DNA of 64,000 nucleotides, taken from contig JBDSLH010000007.1 of NCBI GenBank assembly GCA_039916485.1, positions 1 to 64,000 on the forward strand, read 5' to 3'. Below, piece by piece: positions 15,305 to 24,076 of this stretch (within the stretch, counting starts at the first letter, position 1; each line of letters begins with the position of its first letter). This stretch comes from JAPUDQ01 sp039916485 (lineage in GTDB: Bacteria > Patescibacteriota > Saccharimonadia > Saccharimonadales > Saccharimonadaceae). The position numbers were made by a program, and so were the translations under genes. Under the pieces are notes generated by a model. It saw only the letters and a program-made list of their open reading frames with translations. It made no database searches and had not been told where the DNA came from.

Positions 15305-15497
15305 TATGAGTTGCCTCTATACCGCTACCGGTACTCTGTCTTACTCCGTCAGTTGACGGACAGGACGCGCGTCGACCTTGTTCGCTATGGATTAATTGCT
15401 GTTTACGTGTTCGTTTTAGCATCCGTACGACATTTGTCGGTAGGCCATTGATATTTTGATATCCACCCGGAAGGAAACCCTCCGATATCATTACCAA
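15285..15497 (-). other. long structured 5' leader, with an open frame, before the LysM-CHAP gene
   Basis: Transcription from the promoter at 15509-15537 should begin near 15502, about 200 bases before the hydrolase frame. The leader contains several hairpins, for example TCCGTC-AACT-GACGGA at 15345-15360, and an open frame whose C-terminal part (MLKRTRKQQLIHSEQ...) overlaps the hydrolase frame in another phase. It could be a riboswitch-type leader, as known before some cell wall hydrolase genes, or the true N-terminus joined by frameshift. I could not match it to a known riboswitch. Confidence 0.45.
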
Positions 15498-15508
15498 TGA
15501 ACGTACTC

Positions 15509-15537
15509 AGTATACTATGTATTGATTTTGAGGTCAA
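15509..15537 (-). promoter_or_regulatory. promoter of the LysM-CHAP gene
   Basis: On the minus strand TTGACC (15532-15537) and TATACT (15509-15514) are separated by 17 bases. Confidence 0.75.
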
Positions 15538-15554
15538 TAGATTATCTAATATAG

Positions 15555-16634
15555 TTATTGACAGAGTGTAGTGCAGTATTTTGAGACATTTGACTCATGC
15601 TCAGCCTGTGTCTTTGCAAAATGCGTTGTACCGTCATCACCAGCGACAAAATACATAAAATCTCCAGGCGCGGGCTCTGCGACAGCTAGCAGAGCAGAAA
15701 ATGTAAAGTTTGATATAGGTCCGGGCGGCAAACCACCATTTTTGCGTGTGTTGTATGGAGAAGGGTCGTTAACACTTGGTTCTCGACCTTCTCTCTCGGC
15801 TATGTACATAAAGGTTACATCAGATCCGAGCACAACACCTTCTTTCAGACGTTTGTGAAACACTTGAGCGACTTGCTTTTGCTCAGAAGCGTCTGATACT
15901 TCCTTTTGGACGATCGAGGCCAATATTATGCCTTGACGGAGTGACAGCCCTTGTTGCTGGAGCTTTGCTGTGATGTTTTGCTCATCTACCAGCTCTGAAA
16001 GCTCGTCGAAACTCAATTGGAATATTTTTGTCAGCGTATCACTTGCCAGCATTCTATACGTTTCAGGGTAAATATAACCTTCAAGAGAATCATTAGCCGA
16101 TATACCTTCTAATAATTTACTGTCATATGTTGCACTGTATGCGCTCGTAATCTCATCCCGTGTAAAGCCTTGCTGCGCGAGGCTCCCTTTGACTTCTGGA
16201 TCGGCGAGCTGTTCTAGCGTCAAACCAGGCAAAATTGTGACTGACACTTCATCCGTTTTACCTGATGAAATATGATCTACGATCTCACTGAGCGAATATG
16301 ATTTTTTCAGTATATAGCCACCTGCTTGTAACTGACTTTTCTTACCGGTCAACTGCGTATATAGCTGAAAAACAAAAGGGTCATTAATAAGTTTGTTATC
16401 GTGAAGACTTTTAGCAATATCCGTCGCACTCTCACCTGCTGTCACTACAAATCGTACATTTCTGCTACTGCTGCTATCAACAGGCCCCAGAGCGGACATG
16501 ATATATACACATGCTCCTATCAAGATAATAAGAATTACTGCTATAACACCTATAATCGGGCGTTTCCATACTGGAATATTATTTGTCTTTGGATTGTCTA
16601 CGATCACAACGGGAGGAATGTCGGCCGGACTCAT
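15555..16634 (-). CDS. mltG: endolytic murein transglycosylase MltG (YceG-like)
   Basis: This 359-residue protein has a cytoplasmic N-terminus, one membrane helix (about residues 27-50) and an extracellular YceG domain. Family hallmarks are the LysM-like FVVTAGESATDIAKSLHD, the catalytic region ASIVQKEVSDASEQKQVAQVFHKRL with the conserved Glu, and PSPYNTRKNGGLPPGPISNF. MltG cuts nascent glycan strands. Its ATG overlaps the ruvX TGA (ATGA), so it is the last gene of a coupled operon with ruvX, the membrane protein and the FtsA/PilM-like gene. Confidence 0.95.
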   Translation of the reverse strand: MSPADIPPVVIVDNPKTNNIPVWKRPIIGVIAVILIILIGACVYIMSALGPVDSSSSRNVRFVVTAGESATDIAKSLHDNKLINDPFVFQLYTQLTGKKSQLQAGGYILKKSYSLSEIVDHISSGKTDEVSVTILPGLTLEQLADPEVKGSLAQQGFTRDEITSAYSATYDSKLLEGISANDSLEGYIYPETYRMLASDTLTKIFQLSFDELSELVDEQNITAKLQQQGLSLRQGIILASIVQKEVSDASEQKQVAQVFHKRLKEGVVLGSDVTFMYIAEREGREPSVNDPSPYNTRKNGGLPPGPISNFTFSALLAVAEPAPGDFMYFVAGDDGTTHFAKTQAEHESNVSKYCTTLCQ

Positions 16635-17035
16635 AGTCGCTCAAGATAATCCTGAAGTATTATGGCAGCAGCCTCAGCATCGATGTCTGATTTACCATAT
16701 GGCTTACCACGCTCACGCAATATTTCTTCGGCACGAACTGAAGTCAGTGACTCATCCTGGTACGTTATTTGAATGTCTATGTTTCTCTGCAAGTCCGCAG
16801 TGAAGCCCTCAATTATCTTTGTCTGGTCTGTTGTTTCACCTGAGAGGTTGCGTGGATAGCCAACGACGATCGCATCAACAGCTTCGTATGTCACGATATC
16901 AATGATTTCATTAAATACATTCGTTGACATCTCAACTGTCGGTAAAATACGTGGGACTTTTACCTCTGTATCGCCAATAGCCATACCTATTCGTCGTCCA
17001 CCGATGTCTAGTGCTAGGATGTTACTCTTTGTCAT
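16631..17035 (-). CDS. ruvX: RuvX/YqgF nuclease-like protein
   Basis: This 134-residue protein matches YqgF/RuvX, an RNase H-like fold implicated in pre-16S rRNA 5' processing and formerly called a Holliday junction resolvase. Visible motifs are LALDIGGRRIGMAIGD (first catalytic Asp), VVGYPRNLSGE, YQDESLTSVRAEEIL (conserved Glu) and SDIDAEAAAIIL (final Asp). The start overlaps the upstream gene by 14 bases and the stop overlaps mltG. The pair ruvX-mltG is a common bacterial neighbourhood. Confidence 0.95.
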   Translation of the reverse strand: MTKSNILALDIGGRRIGMAIGDTEVKVPRILPTVEMSTNVFNEIIDIVTYEAVDAIVVGYPRNLSGETTDQTKIIEGFTADLQRNIDIQITYQDESLTSVRAEEILRERGKPYGKSDIDAEAAAIILQDYLERL

Positions 17036-18653
17036 CGTTCACTTGAAACTTGATAATAACTTTGTCTGCAGATGGTGCTTTTGATACCCAAAATGGCGAG
17101 AATTCTACCTTTACATCCTCTATACCGTCATAGTTTTTGACTTGTGCAATAATCTCACCTTCACGCTTGCCAGCGAGTTGGTTTGCAAGCTTTGTTGCGT
17201 CAATTTGTGGACCAATATAGCCCGTTGTTTGGATAGCCAACTTATAGTTGGCACCCTCTTTTGTGACACTGTTGAATCGCACTGCATCGGTTCCTTTATC
17301 ATATATTGATTGGTTTGGGATACCAGCAAGTTGCTTTTTGAGATCCGCCTCGATAATAGCTGCAACATCAGTGCGTTTGAGTCCAAGGAGTGAGTATTTG
17401 GTTTCGATAGTAAGCTTGGCAGTCGTAGCTTCTTGGCCAACCGCGGGAGATACTGTTGGGTTACCTGGAGTTACAGCAAAGCTTTCGTCAACGATCATGA
17501 CATCCCCTGGAAATTGCTTTTTGAGTTCAGCCTTTATCTTGTCTGCATTTTCTGACGCCAACTTTTCGCGAGCAGCAGCAGCATCACCTTCACTAACAAC
17601 AGTAACCGTCTTATCGGTACCACCACCACTCGGACTAGCAAACGATGCAGAAACTCCACTCGGTGCACCACTTAGTGAGCCATTGGCGCCATTGGAGCTT
17701 GATCCTGCTTGTGCTGAAGTAACCCCACCTGAGGATTTACCTGGAGAACAATTAAAGATAGTGCCCGTACATACAGCAGCGGGTACACTGACCGTTGAAT
17801 CAGTTACAAATATAATGCCACTTGGTGAATTGAGTTTTGTGCCTGCAGGAATGGATACTGCGTTGAGATTGCTATTAGAGTAATTCGCTGTTCCAGTTGC
17901 TTTTTCACCAACATCTTTTTTGCCAGTCGCTTGGAAATCTACACTTGCAGTTTTGGCTATCTCTTTGGTCGCAGCACCGAGCGTGCCGGCATCTACACTC
18001 AATGTCCCACCAGGTGTAGCACTGACTGCTTTATTAACACTATAAGGGGTGGTTTTAGCGCCGATAACAACAGTTGCACGCGGTGCAAATACAAATGCCC
18101 ACACTAGCAGTAATATTACTGCAATCACGCCTCCACCTATCAGTAGTCCTTTATTTCGGAAATTTTCAAAGTTAGGAACCCGAGGTCCACTACGCCGAGC
18201 GTTTGCTTTGGCTGCCGATGCAACGCTAGGAGTGGGTATTGTACTCCCTGCAACTGCACCAGGAGCAACAGTGGTATCATCTACTAGACTGTCATTCATT
18301 TCATCGCCAGTGATAACATCATCTTCGACCTCATCGGCAGTGGCTGCGACTGGTATCTCTGGTTTACTTTGGAGATTTCGAGCAATCGGAATCATCGCTC
18401 CTGCAGCCAGCGATATCAAAGCAGGATCACTTGTAATCATCACAACTCGTTTTTTAGCATTCTCACCAGCTCGTTGCAAAAGTTTTAGATTTACGACACT
18501 CTGCAGAACACCAATCCTTTTAGGTGGTACGAGGGCAACAATAGACGAATCGGCATGTTTAACTTTATCGATAATAGACGTTATATCGTCTTCGATATCG
18601 ACATAGATAATATCTTTTTTAGGTCCTGAGGATGATAGTTGTGGCGTTGTCAT
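17022..18653 (-). CDS. single-pass membrane protein, possibly baseplate J-like
   Basis: This 543-residue protein has an acidic cytoplasmic part (about residues 1-170) that begins with a compact alpha/beta region, one membrane helix near residues 172-192 (GGGVIAVILLLVWAFVFA), and a large external domain. The external domain contains a Ser/Gly-rich insert and a region VTVVSEGDAAAAREKLASENADKIKAEL reminiscent of the baseplate J-like annotation often given to CPR homologues. Nothing else suggests phage or a contractile device. It is translationally coupled to the FtsA/PilM-like gene (ATGA at 18650-18653), so a role with that cytoskeletal ATPase in envelope or pilus assembly is plausible. Function not established. 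Confidence 0.6.
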   Translation of the reverse strand: MTTPQLSSSGPKKDIIYVDIEDDITSIIDKVKHADSSIVALVPPKRIGVLQSVVNLKLLQRAGENAKKRVVMITSDPALISLAAGAMIPIARNLQSKPEIPVAATADEVEDDVITGDEMNDSLVDDTTVAPGAVAGSTIPTPSVASAAKANARRSGPRVPNFENFRNKGLLIGGGVIAVILLLVWAFVFAPRATVVIGAKTTPYSVNKAVSATPGGTLSVDAGTLGAATKEIAKTASVDFQATGKKDVGEKATGTANYSNSNLNAVSIPAGTKLNSPSGIIFVTDSTVSVPAAVCTGTIFNCSPGKSSGGVTSAQAGSSSNGANGSLSGAPSGVSASFASPSGGGTDKTVTVVSEGDAAAAREKLASENADKIKAELKKQFPGDVMIVDESFAVTPGNPTVSPAVGQEATTAKLTIETKYSLLGLKRTDVAAIIEADLKKQLAGIPNQSIYDKGTDAVRFNSVTKEGANYKLAIQTTGYIGPQIDATKLANQLAGKREGEIIAQVKNYDGIEDVKVEFSPFWVSKAPSADKVIIKFQVNDDKE

Positions 18654-19930
18654 ACCCGTAGCATTCTGTTTATTTTTTCGCGGATGCTGTCTGCATCTGT
18701 ACTTCCAACTATAGTATCATATCCAACACGCAGCAGGCCCATGGCAGTGATGAAAGTGTGGTCCTGTGCGTCGCCTGTTTTATCTTTGATACCAACAACT
18801 TCTGAAGGTTTAATCAGCTGGACTGTTGGTTTTTTGGTAAATGGTAAGTCTTTGTGCCAGTCACTGGCAGACAATGCATGGACGAGCTTCTTTAAACTCG
18901 CACCACCACCACAGAGTAAGATTCGCGGCGGCAGATGGTCAACTGAGTCAAACTCGCTGAGTGCAAGCTCAACACCACCAATCCAAACATCAAGAGTCTT
19001 ATCGACAGAGGTGTTCAGCTGCTTTACAATAGATTCTTTGAGATTTGGTTCTTCCATATTTACCTTAAGTTTTTCGGCATCTTCATAGCTGAGATCCATA
19101 TCGGCACTTATAGTACGAGTAAAGCTTCGTCCGCCGATACCAAACATTTTGGTGCCCTCGACGCCACCATCGTTCACGACTGCTATGTCTGTCGTACCAC
19201 CCCCGACGTCAACGAGGATTGCAGTAAATGTACTGCTTGCATCTGTGCCGAGTACACTTCGACTTACGGCAAATGGCTCCGCAGCGACAGCGATAAGATC
19301 GAGATCGAGTTCAGCTGCAGCCCTCTCAAGCGCACCTATATGAACCATTGGCGCAAAAGCAGTATATATCTGGATAGCAACGTCTTTGCCTTGAAATCCT
19401 ATTGGGCTACTGACTCGATAGCCGTCTATATGAATACTAACTATTGCAGAGTTCACAAGCTTTACTTCGACGTCATTATTACCGGTTTCAAACGCAATTT
19501 GGCGCTGAGCCTTGTCTTGTGCGCGCTCTTGGACCCGCTCAATAATCAGCTCCATTTCATTGATATCAAGTGGTTTATTAGGCTGAGGCCGTTTGTATCG
19601 TATGGTTTGTGTCAATCCTTTGACGAGCTCACCTGCGATACCAATAACCGCTCGTTTACCTTGCACACCTGCCTGATCTTCAGCTTTCGAGAGGGCTTCT
19701 TCACAATTTCGGACGACGCCAGCAATATCAGCAATCGCTCCACTATGCATGTCGTCTAGTGATTGTCGTGCGCGTCCTACGCCAAGTATTTCTATATTAT
19801 CGCCGTCTACTCGAGCGATCAACGCTTTTACAAACTCAGTACCGATGTCGAGACCGACAATCAGATCATCGCTACCACTAGATTTGGTAGGTAATTTTGG
19901 TAGCTTACCCTTAAGTTTTTTGAGATCCAT
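18650..19930 (-). CDS. FtsA/PilM-like actin-fold ATPase
   Basis: This 426-residue protein has the actin-like ATPase pattern: phosphate-1 motif VGLDIGTEFVKALIA, an SHS2-like insert (VVRNCEEALSKAEDQ, NEMELIIERVQERAQ), phosphate-2 motif LVDVGGGTTDIAVV, and the adenosine motif ILLCGGGASLKKL. It could be FtsA (divisome) or PilM (type IV pilus inner platform). The coupled downstream gene encodes a single-pass membrane protein, which would suit a PilM-PilN type arrangement as well as a divisome. TATAAT at 19940-19945 ends 9 bases before the ATG, and it heads the four-gene operon ending in mltG. Confidence 0.82.
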   Translation of the reverse strand: MDLKKLKGKLPKLPTKSSGSDDLIVGLDIGTEFVKALIARVDGDNIEILGVGRARQSLDDMHSGAIADIAGVVRNCEEALSKAEDQAGVQGKRAVIGIAGELVKGLTQTIRYKRPQPNKPLDINEMELIIERVQERAQDKAQRQIAFETGNNDVEVKLVNSAIVSIHIDGYRVSSPIGFQGKDVAIQIYTAFAPMVHIGALERAAAELDLDLIAVAAEPFAVSRSVLGTDASSTFTAILVDVGGGTTDIAVVNDGGVEGTKMFGIGGRSFTRTISADMDLSYEDAEKLKVNMEEPNLKESIVKQLNTSVDKTLDVWIGGVELALSEFDSVDHLPPRILLCGGGASLKKLVHALSASDWHKDLPFTKKPTVQLIKPSEVVGIKDKTGDAQDHTFITAMGLLRVGYDTIVGSTDADSIREKINRMLRV

Positions 19931-20010
19931 CTAATCATGATTATACAACAGATGATGCTAACGCTCCATAGGTATTGCATAATTATCATTTTTGTGCTAT
20001 AATTATAATT

Positions 20011-20895
20011 ATGTATGGTGATAATTCATCCCTCCTGCGCAGCGTAGAATTGCACTCTGCTTCTGCCTCTGTACCTCTAAATGGTACGGAGATGAGCGAA
20101 CTAAGTGACGTTGTTAGTGGGGCTGCTTACCATGTGAGCGTATTTGCTACGCCAAGAATCATCCAGGACTCAATACGATATCCCGTAATGTCTCCTGAAT
20201 TGCCCTCTGAATTTATTGATCATATTGTACACGGCGACGGTAGCATAGAACTGATCACGGCGACGGATAACGTGCTCGGGCGTAAAGTTACAAAGTTGAT
20301 AGTCCGTAAAAACGTTGATAATAGCGAGGACACGCACAAGACATCACTTATCCAGTTGTCTAACCGTGAAGGCTGGATAAGCGTAGACGATAAAGACAGC
20401 GCTACGACATTTACGAACCATGCAGTCGTAAACCTTATCCATCGCACAACAGATGCGTTAGACGGTCAATATATTGACCCTAATATGGCCGACCTAGGAG
20501 AGGAATTACATAGAGTTTTAGGATTGCAAACTGATTTAGCTCGCCAGGCTATACGGATGTACGCGTCAGATGATGTGATAGTGGACTCAAATCTACATGA
20601 CGTTCATCCTACAAAGCGAGGAATCATACGCGTGACTAGTAACAATGCAGTACAAGACATGCTAATGATAAGTGATGCGCTATATTTGCCTGACGAGATC
20701 AAAGTATCCCGAGCTCTTCGTTTTTCAAATCGTAAGCCTCATGAAAAAATGCCGACAAGTAGTGTGTGTTCATTGCAGTTCTCGAGCAAAGATTTATCTA
20801 CCGATGCATTACGCCTACTCGTAGACAGAGACGCGAACAGAGATAAAGACTATGCCGGGGTTTTACGAAAAGCAGCGACAGAATTTCAACGCTAA
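20011..20895 (+). CDS. hypothetical protein
   Basis: This protein of about 294 residues has no recognised domain. It is soluble, with no signal peptide or membrane helix, and is mixed alpha/beta with many Asp and Ser residues; the N-terminal half contains ELITATDNVLGRKVTKLIVRKN. An ATG at 19975 lies upstream, but TGC-TATAAT at 19995-20003 ends 7 bases before the ATG at 20011 (MYGDNSSLL), which fixes a leaderless start there. It is divergent from the FtsA/PilM-like operon and convergent with alaS. Confidence 0.6.
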   Translation: MYGDNSSLLRSVELHSASASVPLNGTEMSELSDVVSGAAYHVSVFATPRIIQDSIRYPVMSPELPSEFIDHIVHGDGSIELITATDNVLGRKVTKLIVRKNVDNSEDTHKTSLIQLSNREGWISVDDKDSATTFTNHAVVNLIHRTTDALDGQYIDPNMADLGEELHRVLGLQTDLARQAIRMYASDDVIVDSNLHDVHPTKRGIIRVTSNNAVQDMLMISDALYLPDEIKVSRALRFSNRKPHEKMPTSSVCSLQFSSKDLSTDALRLLVDRDANRDKDYAGVLRKAATEFQR

Positions 20896-20924
20896 GCTAC
20901 TATTCAAAACACTGCAGATGTCGC

Positions 20925-22817
20925 CTAGCTTAAGATAGCTTTGATACGCCTGATACCAGCACTTGATGACTCTTCTTTGACGATTTTAAATCGTTTACCA
21001 TCCTCAGATAACTCGAGTGTATGATCTACATGTGGACCACCGCAGATTTCAAAACTGAATGGTTTCTCAGCATTGTCTGCAATCATTTTGTAGACTTTTA
21101 CTGTGTCACCATAACGATCACCAAACTGACCTAAGGCTCCAAGTGGTCCTGTAGCTTCTGCTGTTGGGTATTCTGCAAAACTGACTTTGAGATCTTTACT
21201 TATTTGTTCATTGACGATGTCTTCGACTCGTTTGATTTGCTCAGGAGTTACTTTTTCTGGATGAGAAAAGTCAAACCGCAGTCGCTCTTCGGTAATATTA
21301 CTTCCGTGTTGCACGACATGATCACCGAGCACATCTCGTAACGCTTGGTACATGAGATGAGTCGCGGTATGATATTTTTTGTGCTGAGAAGTTTGTCCAC
21401 CAAGTCCACCTTTAAACACACCTTTAGCAGCAGTTTGTGAACGAAGGCGTTGTTCTGACATGTGATCATCAAACTGTTGTCTCCAATCCTTGGGAAGCTC
21501 ATACCCACGCTTGAGAGCTTCTTCGGTGCTGAGCTCAACTGGAAAACCATATGTATCGTATAAGGTGAATAATGATGCACCTGAAAGACCGTTTTGTGAC
21601 ATTTTTTCAAGCTCTTTTAGACCCTTGCGCAACGTTTGACGAAATACTTTTTCTTCTTTCACAAGTACTGTTACGACATCGTCACGTTTCTCGGCAACTT
21701 CTGGAAAGTCATCATGATACATATCTGCTATCACCGGTACAACTTCTTGTAAAAAGTTTTGTTCTATTCCGAGGTCAAAACTATAACGTATGGCACGTCG
21801 TAATAATCGCCTCATGACGTAACCCTGCTCTTTATTTGACGGGATGCAGCCATCGACCGCCAAAAATGTTGCAGCACGCAAATGATCCGCAATAACACGC
21901 ATACTCTCAGTGTTTTGTTCATACGATTTTTTACTGAGTTTTTCGAGTTTCTCAATAATCGGCCACATGAGACTGATACGGAAAACATCAGGGTTATCGA
22001 GCTTGGCTGCAGCTATGCGCTCGAGACCAGAACCATGATCAACGTTTTTCTGAGTGAGCGCTTCAAATTGTCCATCTGCAACTTTTTTATATGCCATAAA
22101 GACATTGTTTCCAAGCTCCATAAATCGCCCGCAGTCGCAGTTCGGATGGCATTCTGCGCCGAATTCAGTGTTGTGAGGAGTGCCAAAATCATAAAACATT
22201 TCACTATCAGGACCGCATGGATCGTCGATAGGAGTAGTATCAAGACCAGTTTTGCCACGATTCCACCAGTTGTTGCTATCGTCATAATAAAAGATACGCT
22301 CGCCGTCTTTCATACCACGTGCATAGCCGTCTTGATCACTGCCAATATCTGCGCTATCGTTCGACAAACTCTTCGTTGCAAATAATTTCGCCCATACTTC
22401 AGCGGCTTCAGTATCTTTAGGGATATTGTACGCCGTATTACCTAAATAGCATGTAACATACACTCTGCTCATATCGAGCTTCACGACATCAGAAAGAAAT
22501 TCCCACATCCATTCAATTTGTTGCTTCTTGAAATAATCGCCCATGCTCCAGTTGCCCAGCATTTCAAAAAAGGTTGTGTGCCGATTGTCACCAATGTCTT
22601 CGATGTCTTGCGCACGGAGACATGTTTGGGAATCAACAATTCGTTTTCCTTGAGGATGAGGTTCACCAAGTAGATACGGAATCATTGGTTGCATTCCTGA
22701 TCCAGTAAATAATGTGGTCGGATCATCTTTTAGTACGATTGGCGCACGATTAATAACGACGTGTTGTCGTTCTTCATAAAACCTAAGGTAGGCATTTCGT
22801 ATTTCTTGAGCTGTCAT
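20925..22817 (-). CDS. alaS: alanyl-tRNA synthetase, short form
   Basis: This 630-residue protein contains the class II catalytic core (FTGSGMQPMIPYL, NRHTTFFEMLGNWSMGDYF), the tRNA-recognition helical region and the editing domain with the zinc ligands HTATH and CGGPH; the usual CGGTH reads CGGPH. It ends right after the editing domain (SSSAGIRRIKAILS), so the coiled coil and C-Ala domain that bring the usual length to about 870 residues are missing. Similar short AlaRS are known in reduced genomes. The start lies 7 bases from TATACT at 22825-22830, inside a bidirectional promoter. Confidence 0.95.
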   Translation of the reverse strand: MTAQEIRNAYLRFYEERQHVVINRAPIVLKDDPTTLFTGSGMQPMIPYLLGEPHPQGKRIVDSQTCLRAQDIEDIGDNRHTTFFEMLGNWSMGDYFKKQQIEWMWEFLSDVVKLDMSRVYVTCYLGNTAYNIPKDTEAAEVWAKLFATKSLSNDSADIGSDQDGYARGMKDGERIFYYDDSNNWWNRGKTGLDTTPIDDPCGPDSEMFYDFGTPHNTEFGAECHPNCDCGRFMELGNNVFMAYKKVADGQFEALTQKNVDHGSGLERIAAAKLDNPDVFRISLMWPIIEKLEKLSKKSYEQNTESMRVIADHLRAATFLAVDGCIPSNKEQGYVMRRLLRRAIRYSFDLGIEQNFLQEVVPVIADMYHDDFPEVAEKRDDVVTVLVKEEKVFRQTLRKGLKELEKMSQNGLSGASLFTLYDTYGFPVELSTEEALKRGYELPKDWRQQFDDHMSEQRLRSQTAAKGVFKGGLGGQTSQHKKYHTATHLMYQALRDVLGDHVVQHGSNITEERLRFDFSHPEKVTPEQIKRVEDIVNEQISKDLKVSFAEYPTAEATGPLGALGQFGDRYGDTVKVYKMIADNAEKPFSFEICGGPHVDHTLELSEDGKRFKIVKEESSSAGIRRIKAILS

Positions 22818-22818
22818 T

Positions 22819-22833
22819 TGCTATAGTATAACA
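22819..22833. promoter_or_regulatory. bidirectional overlapping -10 element (alaS / 62-residue gene)
   Basis: TGCTATAGTATAACA carries an extended -10 in each direction: TGC-TATAGT on the plus strand (22819-22827) and TGT-TATACT on the minus strand (22825-22833). The two hexamers share three base pairs. Each ends exactly 7 bases before an ATG (22835 plus, 22817 minus), so only one polymerase can bind at a time. Confidence 0.7.
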
Positions 22834-22834
22834 G

Positions 22835-23023
22835 ATGACAGATATGCCAAATATCCGCCGATATTATGGACCTGGTGGCTCCGTCTCATGGATGGCGCCC
22901 GAGGTTCCAAGAATACCCGAACAGATTAAAAAGCCAACGATAAAGGTACGGCTCAACATGGCATTTGTCGCGTTGCGTTCAATACTAAAGGATATAACGC
23001 ATATCGACCGACAAGACTACTGA
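22835..23023 (+). CDS. 62-residue hypothetical protein
   Basis: This small, basic protein has a Tyr/Gly/Pro-rich N-terminus (RRYYGPGGSVSWMAPEVPRIP) and an amphipathic C-terminal helix. It has no signal peptide. The main support is a perfectly placed extended -10 element that makes it leaderless, mirrored with alaS. No family is recognised. Confidence 0.5.
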   Translation: MTDMPNIRRYYGPGGSVSWMAPEVPRIPEQIKKPTIKVRLNMAFVALRSILKDITHIDRQDY

Positions 23024-23047
23024 GACTTCAGCACATTGTATACATGC

Positions 23048-24076
23048 TTACGCTACAATACCGCCGCCGAGCACCCTATCAACCCTGTAAATTACTGCTG
23101 ATTGTCCTGCGGTAATTGCTCGCTCAGGTTCCTCAAGTACTAGTGTTTTCCCATGTAATGTCGCTTGCAAAAGCTTCCCACGATGTCGCATCCGTACATG
23201 GATCTGCTCACCATCACCAGCTGGTTCGGATATCCAATGAATATCATTTAGCTGTAACTCGGTACGCCACATAGCTTTGTCATTGAGATTTCGACTAACG
23301 TAGACAATATTTTGATCCATATCTTTACCAACCACATAGTACGGCAGACCTCCACCGAGTCCTAGCCCGTGTCGCTGGCCGATCGTATAAAAAAGTGCAC
23401 CATCATGGTATCCAAGCTCTTTTTTGGAATCTTGATCTATCACTTTGCCCGGCTTTACAGCAACATACTGTAGTAAAAAATCTTTTATACTGACTGATCC
23501 AACAAAACAAATGCCTTGAGAATCTTTTTTGTGTGCAGTAGCAAGCGAGCGGGATGCTGCTTGTTTACGCACATCTGGTTTTGTCATAGCTCCTAGTGGA
23601 AACAACGTTTTGGTTAATGCATTTCGGGTAACACGATACACAAAATATGTTTGATCTTTATCGTGGTCTGCTGCTTTTTGTAGTGTACCCTCCTCAGTCC
23701 GTGCATAATGACCGGTAGCGATCATATCAGCACCATCAGCTAGTGCTGTCTCGAGGAACAACTGAAATTTAATTTCTTGGTTGCACATAATATCAGGATT
23801 TGGCGTCCTGCCTGCTTGATACTCTTTAATCATATAATCAACAACTTTTTGTTTGTATTCAGTCTGAAAATCATACACCTTAAATCGAATACCCAGCTTG
23901 ACTGCAACGCGTTTTGCATCAGCTAAATCCTCCGCCCACGGACATTTCATACCAGGCAAGTCTTGTGTCCAGTTTTTCATGTATACACCTGTAACGTCAT
24001 AGCCCTGTTCGACTAGTAACGCTGCAGTCAGTGAAGAATCCACACCACCGCTCATACCAACAAAGACTTTTGTCAT
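23048..24076 (-). CDS. mnmA: tRNA-specific 2-thiouridylase MnmA
   Basis: This protein of about 342 residues makes 2-thiouridine at position 34 of Lys, Glu and Gln tRNAs. The PP-loop GMSGGVDSS lies near the N-terminus. The two catalytic cysteines are in NPDIMCNQEIKF and SQGICFVG. The C-terminal beta domains contain YHDGALFYTIGQRHGLGLGG and YVVGKD. The frame is open further upstream to 24178, but the ATG at 24076 (MTKVFVGMSGG) overlaps the TGA of the preceding gene (ATGA) and gives the family N-terminus. It is coupled to a YdcF-like gene and a cysteine desulfurase, which supplies the sulfur. Confidence 0.96.
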   Translation of the reverse strand: MTKVFVGMSGGVDSSLTAALLVEQGYDVTGVYMKNWTQDLPGMKCPWAEDLADAKRVAVKLGIRFKVYDFQTEYKQKVVDYMIKEYQAGRTPNPDIMCNQEIKFQLFLETALADGADMIATGHYARTEEGTLQKAADHDKDQTYFVYRVTRNALTKTLFPLGAMTKPDVRKQAASRSLATAHKKDSQGICFVGSVSIKDFLLQYVAVKPGKVIDQDSKKELGYHDGALFYTIGQRHGLGLGGGLPYYVVGKDMDQNIVYVSRNLNDKAMWRTELQLNDIHWISEPAGDGEQIHVRMRHRGKLLQATLHGKTLVLEEPERAITAGQSAVIYRVDRVLGGGIVA

